From the NCBI GenBank assembly GCA_004362315.1, contig SNWL01000005.1, forward strand, positions 620,001 to 684,000: a stretch of DNA of 64,000 nucleotides, read 5' to 3'. The stretch comes from Mycobacterium sp. BK086. Its GTDB lineage: Bacteria > Actinomycetota > Actinomycetes > Mycobacteriales > Mycobacteriaceae. Below are positions 8,988 to 18,098 of the stretch, one piece after another. The first letter of the stretch is position 1; every line of letters starts with the position of its first letter. A program made the translations under genes and the position numbers. The notes under the pieces were generated by a model. The model worked only from the letters and a program-made list of their open reading frames with translations. It searched no databases and was not told where the DNA came from.

Positions 8988-11756
8988 GTGGCGAAGACCC
9001 TCGGGACGATCTTCGTCATTGTGATCCTGCTGGCATGCGCGGGCGATCTGCGGGTGTTCAGCGGCCCGCACCCGCAGCCCGCGCAGGACATCGAACTGGC
9101 CGACGGCTGGCGACTCACGTCGGCACAGGGTCTGCCCGAGGACGGCGCGACGATCTCGGCCAACGGCTACGACGCCGCGGCGTGGCACCCGGTGCGCCGG
9201 ATGCCCGCGACCGTGCTGGAGACCCTGCAGGACGACGGCGTCTACCCCAACCTCTACTACGGCAAGAACCTGCTCGAGGACGTCCCACAGGACCTCTACA
9301 AACAGGATTGGTGGTACCGCACCACCTTCACCGCCCCGGGCGACTACCCCAACTATGTGCTGGATTTCACCGGGATCAACTACCGCGCCGAGGTCTGGCT
9401 CAACGGCCGCCGGGTGGCCGACAGCCGTCAGGTCGTCGGCATGTACAACGACCACCAGCTCGACGTCACCCGCTGGATTTCGCCCGGCCAGCCCAACACC
9501 CTGGCCGTCAAGGTCACCCCGGAGCGGGCCATCCAGGACGTCAACGGCGTCGAGCTCGCGGACAGCTGGTACGACTGGATCAACTGGCGCTACCTGGGTT
9601 ACCAGGGTCCGGACAAGAACCCCGCCAACGGCAATTCCTTCGTTCCCGACCGCAACGCCGGGATCTGGAAACCGGTGTACCTCAAGACATCCGGAGCGGT
9701 GTCCATCGGCGACGCCACCGTGAACACCCAGCTTCCGCTACCCGACACCGACAGCGCTCGGCTGACGGTCTACGCGCCGCTGCGCAACTACTCCGCCGAC
9801 AAGGTCCGCGGCGTGCTGCGGGCCACGATCACCCGGGACGGTAAGGCGCCCATTCATGTCGACGAGCCGGTCACGCTGATGCCCGGCGAGGAGCGGGAGA
9901 TCACGCTGAGCCCGGATCGTTTCGCGGCGCTGGTGGTCGACCACCCCGACCTGTGGTGGCCCTACACGATGGGCCGTCCCGATCTGTACGACCTGAAGCT
10001 GGAGTTCGTCCAGAATCGGGCTGGACAGGAGGCAGTGACCGAGTCGACCTCTCTGAAGTTCGGCATCCGCCAGATCACCCAGGGCCGCGACTCCGACGAC
10101 ACGTTCGCCGACCTGGGTACCGGCGGCAATTTCTATCTCCAGGTCAACGGCAAGAACTTCCTGGTCCGCGGCGCCACCTACACCCCGGACCTGCTCTACA
10201 AGTACGACCCCGACCGCGACGCCGCGATCCTGCGCTACGTCAAGGACCTCGGGCTGAACATGCTGAGGCTGGAGTCCAAGATCTCCTCGCAGCGCTTCGT
10301 CCAGATGGCCGACGAGCTCGGCATCCCGCTGATGTACGGCTGGATGTGCTGCAACCAGTGGGAGAAATGGCAGCAGTGGGACGACGAGGATCGACGCGTC
10401 TCGCAGGAGAGCATGCGCAGCCAGATCGCGATGCTGCGTTCGCACGCTTCGGTTTTCGTGTGGGCCAACGGCAGTGACGGCCGGCCGCCGGCCGAGGTGC
10501 TGACCGATTATCACCAGATCCTGTCCGACCTGCATTGGCAGAACGCCACCGTCGACACGGTGTCGCAGATGAACCGGGACGCCGAGGGTCAGCCGGTGTG
10601 GGACGGCATCCAGATGGCAGGCCCCTACACGTGGCGACCGCCGTCCTACTGGTTCGCCGGTGAGTACGGGGCCGCCCGCGGATCGTCGGCCGAACAGGGC
10701 GACAACGAACACATCCCGCCATTCGCGAGCCTGCGGAAGTTCATTCCGCCGGACAAGCTGTGGCCGATCAACGACACCTGGTTCTTCCACGCCGGGTCCG
10801 ATCCGCAGAACTCGCGGCTGGCCAATGTGCAGCGGGTCATCGACCGCCGCTACGGCCCGTCGACCAACGCCCGGATGTTCGCCGACAAGGCCCAACTGGC
10901 GCATTACGAGGCCACTCGCGCGCAATTCGAGTCGTTCGCCGCCAATGGCTGGGACGGCCACAAGATGACGATCTACTGGATGCTCAACAGCCACTGGCCG
11001 TCGTTCTTCGGCAACATCTTCGACTACTACCTGCGTCCAGGCGGTGCCTACTACGGCGCGAAGAAGGGCCTGCAGCCGCTGTCGGTGGTGTTCGACTCCT
11101 ACGCCACCGGCAACCACCGGCAGGCCAGGGTGACCGTCGTCAACCAGACGCCGGACTCGAAGGAGAACCTGCGCGTGCGGGTGCGCACCTACGACCTGAA
11201 GGGCGTACTGCGCGACGACCGCGCCTCCGACGACATCAGCGTCGATCCCGGTGGTGCGGTCCCGGCGATGACGCTGCCGCCGGGCCCCGCCGACTCCCCC
11301 GTGTTCTTCGTGCGCGCCGAACTGCTCGACCCGTCCGGCGCCGTCGTCGCCGACAACGTGTACTGGCAGTCGCGGCAGGCCGACGACGTCGGACCGCCTG
11401 CCAACGACGCCGCGTTCAACTCCAACCAGGTCAGCTGGGCCGATATGACCGCGCTGAACTCGATGCCCAAGGTGCCGCTGGACGTCACCGCCACGGCCGG
11501 TCAGGACGGTGGGCGCGACGTCACGATCAACCTGCACAACCCGACGCCCAACATCGCGTTCTTCGACCGCGCCGAGCTGCTGTCCAGTCCGCTGGCCGAC
11601 GAGATCCTGCCGATCGAGTACGACGACAACTACGTGACCGTGTTCCCCGGCGACACCGTCCAGATCACCGGCCGGGTGCCCGACTCCGGACCCGTCCCGA
11701 GCTGGGTCAGGGTGACCGGTTACAACAGCACGCCGGTGGTCGTACAGGTTCGCTGA
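8988..11756 (+). CDS. GH2 exo-beta-D-glucosaminidase-like hydrolase, membrane anchored
   Basis: About 922 residues with the GH2 layout: N-terminal hydrophobic export segment (TIFVIVILLACAG, possibly a lipobox at LLAC), sugar-binding jelly roll (NYVLDFTGINYRAEVWLNG), Ig-like domain, TIM barrel (LRYVKDLGLNMLRLESK) and C-terminal beta domains. The acid/base is Asp in VFVWANGSD (near 497) and the nucleophile Glu in WFAGEYGA (near 559); Asp as acid/base is characteristic of the chitosan-cleaving CsxA subfamily. It probably removes GlcN-type residues outside the membrane. Starts GTG 8988 and TTG 8979 are both possible; GAGGAG at 8972-8977 suits GTG 8988. Confidence 0.85.
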   Translation: MAKTLGTIFVIVILLACAGDLRVFSGPHPQPAQDIELADGWRLTSAQGLPEDGATISANGYDAAAWHPVRRMPATVLETLQDDGVYPNLYYGKNLLEDVPQDLYKQDWWYRTTFTAPGDYPNYVLDFTGINYRAEVWLNGRRVADSRQVVGMYNDHQLDVTRWISPGQPNTLAVKVTPERAIQDVNGVELADSWYDWINWRYLGYQGPDKNPANGNSFVPDRNAGIWKPVYLKTSGAVSIGDATVNTQLPLPDTDSARLTVYAPLRNYSADKVRGVLRATITRDGKAPIHVDEPVTLMPGEEREITLSPDRFAALVVDHPDLWWPYTMGRPDLYDLKLEFVQNRAGQEAVTESTSLKFGIRQITQGRDSDDTFADLGTGGNFYLQVNGKNFLVRGATYTPDLLYKYDPDRDAAILRYVKDLGLNMLRLESKISSQRFVQMADELGIPLMYGWMCCNQWEKWQQWDDEDRRVSQESMRSQIAMLRSHASVFVWANGSDGRPPAEVLTDYHQILSDLHWQNATVDTVSQMNRDAEGQPVWDGIQMAGPYTWRPPSYWFAGEYGAARGSSAEQGDNEHIPPFASLRKFIPPDKLWPINDTWFFHAGSDPQNSRLANVQRVIDRRYGPSTNARMFADKAQLAHYEATRAQFESFAANGWDGHKMTIYWMLNSHWPSFFGNIFDYYLRPGGAYYGAKKGLQPLSVVFDSYATGNHRQARVTVVNQTPDSKENLRVRVRTYDLKGVLRDDRASDDISVDPGGAVPAMTLPPGPADSPVFFVRAELLDPSGAVVADNVYWQSRQADDVGPPANDAAFNSNQVSWADMTALNSMPKVPLDVTATAGQDGGRDVTINLHNPTPNIAFFDRAELLSSPLADEILPIEYDDNYVTVFPGDTVQITGRVPDSGPVPSWVRVTGYNSTPVVVQVR

Positions 11757-11758
11757 CA

Positions 11759-11775
11759 CGCAGGCCGAGCCTGCG
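11759..11775 (+). terminator. Short hairpin after the GH2 gene
   Basis: CGCAGG and CCTGCG form a 6-bp stem with a 5-base loop immediately after the stop at 11756. It is short and lacks a U-tract, so it may be only a weak or attenuating terminator. Confidence 0.4.
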
Positions 11776-11854
11776 ACAGGTCATCGTCGGCTCGCGTGCC
11801 CTACATTCGGTCCTAAGCGTCGACACCTCACAACACACTCCGAAGGGACGGATC

Positions 11855-12793
11855 TTGCTGCAGCACGCTCTCGTGGTGGCAGCCGCCCTTGCCGCTGCGG
11901 TGTTCGCCGCGATCGGCATCGTCGTGCGCCAGCGGGCCACCATGGACGTGCCCCACGATCAGGGCGTCAGCACGGTCATGTGGTCCACGTTGCTGCGCAG
12001 ACCGCTGTGGTGGGCGGGTACCGCCTCCGCGGTGACCGGGTACGCCTTCCAGGCGGTCGCGCTGGCCTACGGGTCGCTGCTGCTGGTGGCCCCGCTGATG
12101 GTTTCGGCGCTGCTGTTCGCACTGCCGCTGAGCGCACGCCTGGCCCACCGGCGGGTCTCCCGCCACGAGTGGATCTGGGCCGTGGTGCTGACGATCGCGC
12201 TGGCGGTGTTCGTGTCATTGGCTCGCACCAAACCCGGCGACTACGAAGGCTCCGAGCTGCCCGCCATCGTGGTGGCCGGGATCAGCCTGCTGTTCGTGGC
12301 CGGGTGCCTACTGGTGTCCCTGCGGCTGTCGAATTGGCGACGCGCGCTTCTGCTGGCGGTCGGTGTCGGCGTGCTCTTCGGCGTGGTGGCCGTGCTGACC
12401 AAACTCGTGATGCACATCGTCCGCGAGGGCAGCATGCTGCGGCTGATGACCACCCCGGTGCTCTATGTGGTGATCGCCGTCGGGATCATCGCCACCCTGT
12501 TGCAGCAGTCGGCCTTTCACGCCGGATCGCTGCGCGCCTCGGTCCCGGCGATGCTGGTGCTTGAACCGGTGGTCGCCGTGTTTCTCGGCGAGGTGGTGCT
12601 CGAAGAGCACCTGGCGGTCAGCAAGCCGGCGGCGGTGGCACTGGCCGTCGCGTTCGCCGCGATGGCCACCGCGACGATCGCACTCGGTCGCGACGAGGGC
12701 GCGTGGGAAGAGGAACTGGAAGCCAAGGCCAAGACCCGGGCCCCCGGCGCGACCGAAGCGTCAGTCCAGCCAGGGCCCGACGCCGCCGATTGA
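11855..12793 (+). CDS. DMT-superfamily (EamA-like) membrane protein
   Basis: The 312-residue protein has about nine or ten hydrophobic helices (VVAAALAAAVFAAIGIVV, SLLLVAPLMVSALLFALP, WAVVLTIALAVFVSLA and others) and a charged C-terminal tail (DEGAWEEELEAKAKTRA). Helix pairs such as SVPAMLVLEPVVAVFLGEVVL match DMT transporters. The true start is TTG 11855: GAAGGGA lies 6 bases upstream and gives MLQHALVVAAA, whereas the ATG at MDVPHDQG would lose the first helix. Its 3' end overlaps the convergent PPOX gene by 33 bp. Substrate unknown. Confidence 0.8.
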   Translation: MLQHALVVAAALAAAVFAAIGIVVRQRATMDVPHDQGVSTVMWSTLLRRPLWWAGTASAVTGYAFQAVALAYGSLLLVAPLMVSALLFALPLSARLAHRRVSRHEWIWAVVLTIALAVFVSLARTKPGDYEGSELPAIVVAGISLLFVAGCLLVSLRLSNWRRALLLAVGVGVLFGVVAVLTKLVMHIVREGSMLRLMTTPVLYVVIAVGIIATLLQQSAFHAGSLRASVPAMLVLEPVVAVFLGEVVLEEHLAVSKPAAVALAVAFAAMATATIALGRDEGAWEEELEAKAKTRAPGATEASVQPGPDAAD

Positions 12794-13186
12794 GTCGATC
12801 CTGATCCGGGTCAGATATCCCGGCGGGGCACCGGCGGGTGGGAACACGACACTCTCGTCGGTGACCATGACCGAGGCGAGCTCGCGCAGCAGTTCGGGTG
12901 CGCCGCCGTCCTCGATGCGGGCGGTGCCCTTCACCGACAGATAGGGGCGCATGACCTCTCCGGGTGTGGTCGAGACGATGGTCAGCGCGACGCGGCCGTC
13001 GCGGCGCACGTTGCGGACCTTCTGGTGCTCGGACAGGTGAGCCGTCACCAGCTCGTCGCCGTCCTCGCCGGATTGCAGTGCCACCCATACGACCGACACC
13101 TGGGGGCTGCCGTCCGGGTTGAGGGTGACCAGGGTGGCATCGGCGCCGGAGCCGATCAGCGCGCGGGCCGCATCGTTGAGCTTCAT
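12761..13186 (-). CDS. PPOX-class F420-dependent oxidoreductase family protein
   Basis: The 141-residue protein has the split-barrel flavin fold seen in pyridoxamine-phosphate-oxidase-like and F420-dependent enzymes: ATLVTLNPDGSPQVSVVWVA, then KVRNVRRDGRVALTIV and RPYLSVKGTARIE. In mycobacteria such small proteins bind F420, FMN or haem breakdown products. ATG 13186 is chosen over TTG 13198. It resembles Rv1875 in size. Only 50 bp separates it from the divergent kinase operon, so both promoters overlap there. Confidence 0.8.
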   Translation of the reverse strand: MKLNDAARALIGSGADATLVTLNPDGSPQVSVVWVALQSGEDGDELVTAHLSEHQKVRNVRRDGRVALTIVSTTPGEVMRPYLSVKGTARIEDGGAPELLRELASVMVTDESVVFPPAGAPPGYLTRIRIDSIGGVGPWLD

Positions 13187-13236
13187 GTCCGGGTCCAACG
13201 CCGTGTGACCCGAGTCATTCCCCGCCGCGTGGTTGT

Positions 13237-14670
13237 ATGGCTGCCGTGACGGTCCTCGCCATCGACCAGGGCACCTCGGGCACCAAAGCGATCGTGGTGG
13301 ACCCGGCCGAGGGGCTGGTCGGGCTGGCCGAGGTGGCGGTGCATCCGCGGTACCTGTCGGGCGGTGGTGTCGAACAGGACCCCGGCGAGCTCCTGGAGTC
13401 GGTGCTGTCGGCCGGGCGTGCGGCCGTGGCCCAGGCCGGCCGGCCCATCACCGCGGTGTCGCTGGCGAATCAGGGTGAGACGGTGCTGGCCTGGGATCGG
13501 TCCACCGGTGAGCCGCTGACCCAGGCGATCGTGTGGCAGGACCGCCGGGCCGAGGGGCTGTGCGCCGAACTGGGCGAGCACGCCGAGATGATCGCCGCGC
13601 GCACCGGGCTTGTGCTCGACCCGTACTTCACCGCCCCGAAGATGAGCTGGCTGCGCCGCAACGTGGAAACCGGCGGTGTGGTCACCACATCCGATACCTG
13701 GCTGCTGCACCGGCTCACCGGGCAGTTCGTCACCGATGCCACCACCGCCAGCCGCTCGTTGCTGGTGGAACTCGGCGGCGCCGACTTCGACCACGAGCTG
13801 CTGACGCTGTTCGGGCTGGCCGACGAACAACTGCCCAGGATCGCCGGCAACGACGAAATCATCGGGCTGACAACTGCTTTCGGTGCCGAGACGCCGGTCG
13901 GCGGGATCGTGGTCGACCAGCAGGCGGCACTGCTGGCGCAACGCTGCCTGCAGCCGGGAATGGCCAAGTGCACCTTCGGCACCGGCGCGTTCCTGCTGGC
14001 GAACTGCGGTGCCGACCCGGTGCGCTCGTCGTCGGGGCTGACCACGTCGGTCGCGTGGCGGGTCGGTGGCGCGGACACGTTCTGCGTCGACGGCCAGGTC
14101 TATACCGCCGCCTCCGCGGTGCGGTGGCTGTCGTCGCTGGGGATCATCGCCGGCGCCCACGAGCTGGACACCGTCGCGGCCGCCGACAGTGACGGGATTC
14201 TGTGCGTGCCCGCGCTGGCCGGGTTGGCCGCGCCGTGGTGGCAATCCGGCGCCACCGCAACGCTTTCGGGCATGACCCTGGCCAGCGGCCGCGGCCATGT
14301 GGTGCTCGCCGTCCTGCAGGGCATCGCCGCGCAGATCGCCGAGCTGGTGACGGCGATCGGCGCCGACACGCGGGCGCCGCTGACCCGACTGCGCGCCGAC
14401 GGCGGCCTGACCCAGTCCGCGGTGCTGATGCAGGCCTGTGCCGACATTGTGCAGGTGCCCGTGGACGTCTATCCCTCCGCGCACGCCACCGCCCTCGGCG
14501 CGGCCGCACTGGCCCGGCTCAGTCTGGAGCCCGCCCGCAGCCTCGCCGACGTGGCCGGAACCTGGAGCGCGGCAGCCAGTTTCGAACCCCACTGGGACCC
14601 CGCGCGCGCCGAGGAATTCCGTTGCCGCTGGCGCGATCTGGCCGTCACCACCTACCCGGCGGCGCCATGA
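13237..14670 (+). CDS. FGGY-family carbohydrate (glycerol-type) kinase
   Basis: The 477-residue protein has both ATPase lobes of the FGGY family: phosphate-1 loop AIDQGTSGTKAIV, the sugar-site region SLANQGETVLAWD and IVWQDRR, FGGY signature 1 in YFTAPKMSWLRRN, phosphate-2 in CTFGTGAFLL and adenosine motif RADGGLTQSAVLMQ. It resembles GlpK most but is divergent, so glycerol, another polyol or erythritol-like sugar are options. It opens a four-gene unit with two FAD enzymes joined by 4-bp ATGA overlaps, which favours a glycerol-3-phosphate route. Confidence 0.85.
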   Translation: MAAVTVLAIDQGTSGTKAIVVDPAEGLVGLAEVAVHPRYLSGGGVEQDPGELLESVLSAGRAAVAQAGRPITAVSLANQGETVLAWDRSTGEPLTQAIVWQDRRAEGLCAELGEHAEMIAARTGLVLDPYFTAPKMSWLRRNVETGGVVTTSDTWLLHRLTGQFVTDATTASRSLLVELGGADFDHELLTLFGLADEQLPRIAGNDEIIGLTTAFGAETPVGGIVVDQQAALLAQRCLQPGMAKCTFGTGAFLLANCGADPVRSSSGLTTSVAWRVGGADTFCVDGQVYTAASAVRWLSSLGIIAGAHELDTVAAADSDGILCVPALAGLAAPWWQSGATATLSGMTLASGRGHVVLAVLQGIAAQIAELVTAIGADTRAPLTRLRADGGLTQSAVLMQACADIVQVPVDVYPSAHATALGAAALARLSLEPARSLADVAGTWSAAASFEPHWDPARAEEFRCRWRDLAVTTYPAAP

Positions 14671-16040
14671 GCACCGACTACGACGTGGTGGTGATCGGCG
14701 CGGGCATCGTCGGTTCGGCGATCGCCCGCGAGCTCGGCGGCCGCCGGCTGTCGGTGGCTCTGATCGAGGCCCGAGCCGATGTCGGCGACGGCACCAGCAA
14801 GGCCAACACCGCGATCCTGCACACCGGATTCGACGCCAAACCCGGCACGCTGGAGTCGCGTCTGGTTCGGCGCGGCCACGCGCTGCTCTCGGAATACGCT
14901 GCCGAGACCGGCATCCCGGTCGAACGAACCGGCGCGCTCCTGGTGGCCTGGGACGACGAGCAGCTGAACACCCTGCCCGCACTCAAGACCCAGGCCGAGG
15001 CCAACGAGTATCCCGACTGCGAACTCGTCGACGCCGCAACGGTATACGAACGGGTCCCGAACCTCGGGCCGGGCGCATTGGGCGGGCTGACCGTGCCCGA
15101 CGAGTCCATCATCTGCACCTGGACGGTCAACCTCGCCCTGGCAACCGATGCGGTGAATCGCGGGGTGGCACTGCATCGCGGGTGCCGTGTGCAGTCCACC
15201 GACGTCGGCGAAGCCGCCACCACGCTGCACACCTCGGCAGGCGCGATCACCGCACGATGGGTGATCAACGCGGCCGGGCTCGGCGCCGACGTGATCGACG
15301 CGCAGTTCGGCTTCTCCCGGTTCACCGTCACCCCCCGCCGCGGCGAGCTGATCGTCTACGACAAGCTGGCCCGCCCGCTGGTCGACACCATCGTGCTGCC
15401 GGTGCCGACCGCGCGGGGTAAGGGCGTGCTGGTCAGCCCGACCATCTACGGCAACGTGATGCTGGGCCCGACCTCCGAAGACCTCGCCGACCGCACCGCC
15501 ACCGGCACCAGCCGCGACGGCCTGCAATCGCTGTTGGACAAGGGTATTCGGCTGATGCCGCGGCTGCTCGACGAGGAGATCACCGCCACCTACGCGGGCC
15601 TTCGGGCGGCGATCGACCACGGTGACTACCTGATCGACGCCGATCCCGCCCAGCGCTACCTGCTGGTCGGCGGCATCCGCTCCACCGGGTTGACCGCGGG
15701 CATGGCGATTGCCGAGTATGTGCTGGAGGTGCTCGGCGACGCCGGTCTGGACGCCGAGCCGCGAACCGAGCTGCCCGCCCCGCCGCGAATGCCCAACCTG
15801 GGTGAGGCATTCGTGCGGCCCTATCGGGATGCCCAGGCGATCGAATCCGATGCGGCATACGGGCGGATCGTCTGCTTCTGCGAACGCGTGACCGAAGGAG
15901 AATTGCGTGACGCCTGCCACGCGGTGATCCCGCCGGCGGGCCTGGACGGCCTGCGCCGGCGCACCCGGGTCATGAACGGCCGCTGCCAGGGGTTCTTCTG
16001 CGGCGCCGAAGTGCAGCACCTGTTCGAGGCGCTGCGATGA
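14667..16040 (+). CDS. GlpA-like FAD-dependent dehydrogenase with C-terminal BFD [2Fe-2S] domain
   Basis: The 457-residue protein starts inside the kinase stop (ATGA). An N-terminal FAD-binding DAO domain (VVVIGAGIVGSAIAREL, INAAGLGADVID) leads to a C-terminal BFD-like [2Fe-2S] region with four cysteines (IVCFCERVTEGEL and RCQGFFC). This domain order is that of anaerobic-type glycerol-3-phosphate dehydrogenase GlpA and of L-2-hydroxyglutarate-oxidase relatives. It should oxidise the phosphorylated product of the neighbouring kinase and pass electrons to the second FAD protein. The exact substrate is inferred. Confidence 0.83.
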   Translation: MSTDYDVVVIGAGIVGSAIARELGGRRLSVALIEARADVGDGTSKANTAILHTGFDAKPGTLESRLVRRGHALLSEYAAETGIPVERTGALLVAWDDEQLNTLPALKTQAEANEYPDCELVDAATVYERVPNLGPGALGGLTVPDESIICTWTVNLALATDAVNRGVALHRGCRVQSTDVGEAATTLHTSAGAITARWVINAAGLGADVIDAQFGFSRFTVTPRRGELIVYDKLARPLVDTIVLPVPTARGKGVLVSPTIYGNVMLGPTSEDLADRTATGTSRDGLQSLLDKGIRLMPRLLDEEITATYAGLRAAIDHGDYLIDADPAQRYLLVGGIRSTGLTAGMAIAEYVLEVLGDAGLDAEPRTELPAPPRMPNLGEAFVRPYRDAQAIESDAAYGRIVCFCERVTEGELRDACHAVIPPAGLDGLRRRTRVMNGRCQGFFCGAEVQHLFEALR

Positions 16041-17257
16041 CAGTCGACGTCGTGATCGTCGGCGGCGGTCCTGCCGGACTCACCGCGGCGGCCGCACTCG
16101 CCGCCCGCCACAATGTCGTTGTCCTGGAACGGGAATCGGCCGCCGGTGGCATCCCCCGGCACAGCGACCACCTCGGCTACGGTATCCGCGATCTGCGGAC
16201 GGTGCTGAGCGGACCGGATTACGCGCGCCGGCTGGTGGCCCACGCATCGGCCGCGGGTGCCGAGATTCGCGCCGACACCATGGTCACCGGCTGGGCGGGC
16301 GACCACGCTCTGGAGGTGACCTCACCGCGCGGGCGCGAGGTGATCGATGCCGGCGCGGTGGTCCTGGCCACCGGTGCCCGCGAACGGTCACGGCCCGCAC
16401 GGTTGATCGCCGGGGATCGGCCCGCGGGCATCTACACCACCGGACATCTGCAGAACCTGGTGCATCTGCACGGGCGGGGCGTCGGCAGCCGGGCCGTCGT
16501 CGTCGGTGCCGAATTGGTCAGCTACTCAGCGGTTCTCACGCTGCGCCACGCCGGATGCCGCACCGTGCTCATGACCACCGAGCACCCGCGTCCGGAGTCC
16601 TACACAGCGTTCACCGTCGCGGCCCGCGCCGCACTGGGTGTGCGGGTGGCCACCCGGACCAGGGTGAGCCGCGTCGTCGGCGCTGCGGCGTTGCGCGCCG
16701 TGGAGATCGAGAACATCGACACCGGCGCACGGCGGATCGTCGATTGCGACACCCTGATCCTGACCGGCGACTGGATCCCCGACCATGAGCTCGCCCGGCT
16801 GGGCGGCCTCGCCATGGATGCCCGGGCCGGCAGTCCCATCGTCGATACGGCGTTGCGTGCCAGCCGAACCGGGGTGTTCGCCGTTGGCAACCTGGTGCAC
16901 CCGGTGGACACGGCCGACGTCGCTGCCCTCGACGGCCGCCACGTCGCCGCTCAGGTCGGCGCCTATCTGGCTGGGCGCCACGAGCCCCAGGCCGGCGTGC
17001 GCCTGGTGGCCCAGGCGCCGCTGCGGTGGATCAGTCCCGGCCTGCTGGGCGACAATGCCCCCCCACGTGACCGACTGCTGGCGTGGACCGACACCCTGGT
17101 GCGCAGTCCCGTCGTCACCGCACATCAGGGTGGGACCCTGCTGGCCCGCAAGCGGCTGCCCTGGCCGGCTTCGCCTGGCCGGGTTTTCCGGATCCCGGCC
17201 CAGGTCGTGGCCGGTGCCAAGCGTGACGGCGGACCGGTGACAGTCGCCGTCGGGTGA
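16037..17257 (+). CDS. FAD/NAD(P)-dependent oxidoreductase partner (GlpB-position)
   Basis: The 406-residue protein begins in an ATGA overlap with the GlpA-like gene. It has an FAD motif (VVIVGGGPAGLTAAAALA), a second Rossmann motif (RAVVVGAELVSYSAVL) and the closing motif TGVFAVGNLVHPVDTAD. This is the pyridine-nucleotide-disulphide-reductase fold without a redox-active CxxC. In other bacteria this kind of protein accompanies GlpK and BFD-containing GlpA and replaces GlpB, linking the dehydrogenase to NAD(P) or quinone. That role is inference from order and tight coupling. Confidence 0.82.
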   Translation: MTVDVVIVGGGPAGLTAAAALAARHNVVVLERESAAGGIPRHSDHLGYGIRDLRTVLSGPDYARRLVAHASAAGAEIRADTMVTGWAGDHALEVTSPRGREVIDAGAVVLATGARERSRPARLIAGDRPAGIYTTGHLQNLVHLHGRGVGSRAVVVGAELVSYSAVLTLRHAGCRTVLMTTEHPRPESYTAFTVAARAALGVRVATRTRVSRVVGAAALRAVEIENIDTGARRIVDCDTLILTGDWIPDHELARLGGLAMDARAGSPIVDTALRASRTGVFAVGNLVHPVDTADVAALDGRHVAAQVGAYLAGRHEPQAGVRLVAQAPLRWISPGLLGDNAPPRDRLLAWTDTLVRSPVVTAHQGGTLLARKRLPWPASPGRVFRIPAQVVAGAKRDGGPVTVAVG

Positions 17258-17276
17258 GAATCGGCATGATGGTGTG

Positions 17277-18098
17277 GTGACCCTGTCAACGGATCCGCTC
17301 GCCCAGATCGCCGGGAGCCCTCCCGGCGATGCCGTCGGTGCGTTCTTCGATCTCGACGGGACCCTGGTGGCCGGGTTCACCGCGACCGCCCACGCCAGTG
17401 ACCGGGTCCGCCGGGGGCAGGCCAGGATCGGCGAGGTCATGGGCGTCATCGAGGCGTCGGTGCGCTACAAGCTCGGCCGGATGCAGTTCGAGCGCCTGCT
17501 GGTTCGGGCCGCGGGATACCTGCGTGGCGAGTCACTGGTCGAACTGGACGAGATCGGCGAACGGCTCTATGCCGAACAGGTGGCCGCCCGGGTGTACCCG
17601 TTGATGCGCGAGATCGTGGCCGCGCACCGGGATCGCGGTCACACCATCGTGCTCAGCTCGTCGGCCCTGACCATCCACGCCGAGCCGGTGGCCCGCGCAC
17701 TGGGCATCGATCACGTCGTGTGCAACACCTTCGAACTCGACGACGACGGCAGGCTCACCGGCACCATCACCAAGCCCATCGTGTGGGGCCGGAACAAAGC
17801 CGCTGCGGTGCAACGGTTTTGCGCCGCCAACGATATCGACCTGGCGGGTAGCTACTTCTACGCCGACGGGGATGAGGACGGCGCGCTGATGGCACTGGTC
17901 GGCCATCCGCGACCGGTCAACCCGCGCCCCGGCCTGGCGGCCAAGGCCGCCGCCAACAACTGGCCGGTGCTGCACCTGAGCATCCCCGGCCGGCGCAGCG
18001 GCGCCGCGCACGTGCTGGGTCACTTTCCCGCACTTGGGCGGGCGGCACTGGGTGCGGCGCTGTCGTCGCTGGCGCTGCGAACTCGCCGACGCGGCTAG
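17277..18098 (+). CDS. HAD-IB family phosphatase
   Basis: The 273-residue protein has all HAD motifs: FFDLDGTLV (motif I), IVLSSSAL (motif II), a Lys in the WGRNKAAAV helix and YADGDEDGALM (motif III). It matches the SerB/PlsC-associated HAD-IB class that hydrolyses phosphomonoesters, without an acyltransferase domain. Only 19 bp follow the preceding FAD gene, so it is probably the fourth gene of the operon and could release glycerol or a related alcohol from its phosphate. GTG 17277 is used; GTG 17274 is directly adjacent. Its stop overlaps the convergent SDR gene by 4 bp. Confidence 0.8.
   Translation: MTLSTDPLAQIAGSPPGDAVGAFFDLDGTLVAGFTATAHASDRVRRGQARIGEVMGVIEASVRYKLGRMQFERLLVRAAGYLRGESLVELDEIGERLYAEQVAARVYPLMREIVAAHRDRGHTIVLSSSALTIHAEPVARALGIDHVVCNTFELDDDGRLTGTITKPIVWGRNKAAAVQRFCAANDIDLAGSYFYADGDEDGALMALVGHPRPVNPRPGLAAKAAANNWPVLHLSIPGRRSGAAHVLGHFPALGRAALGAALSSLALRTRRRG

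Noticed and set aside
9738-11759. A 673-codon open frame opposite the GH2 gene
   Set aside because: It is antisense to a gene with clear GH2 motifs and its translation is the Gly/Arg/Val/His-rich shadow typical of high-GC DNA. No ribosome site or family motif supports it.
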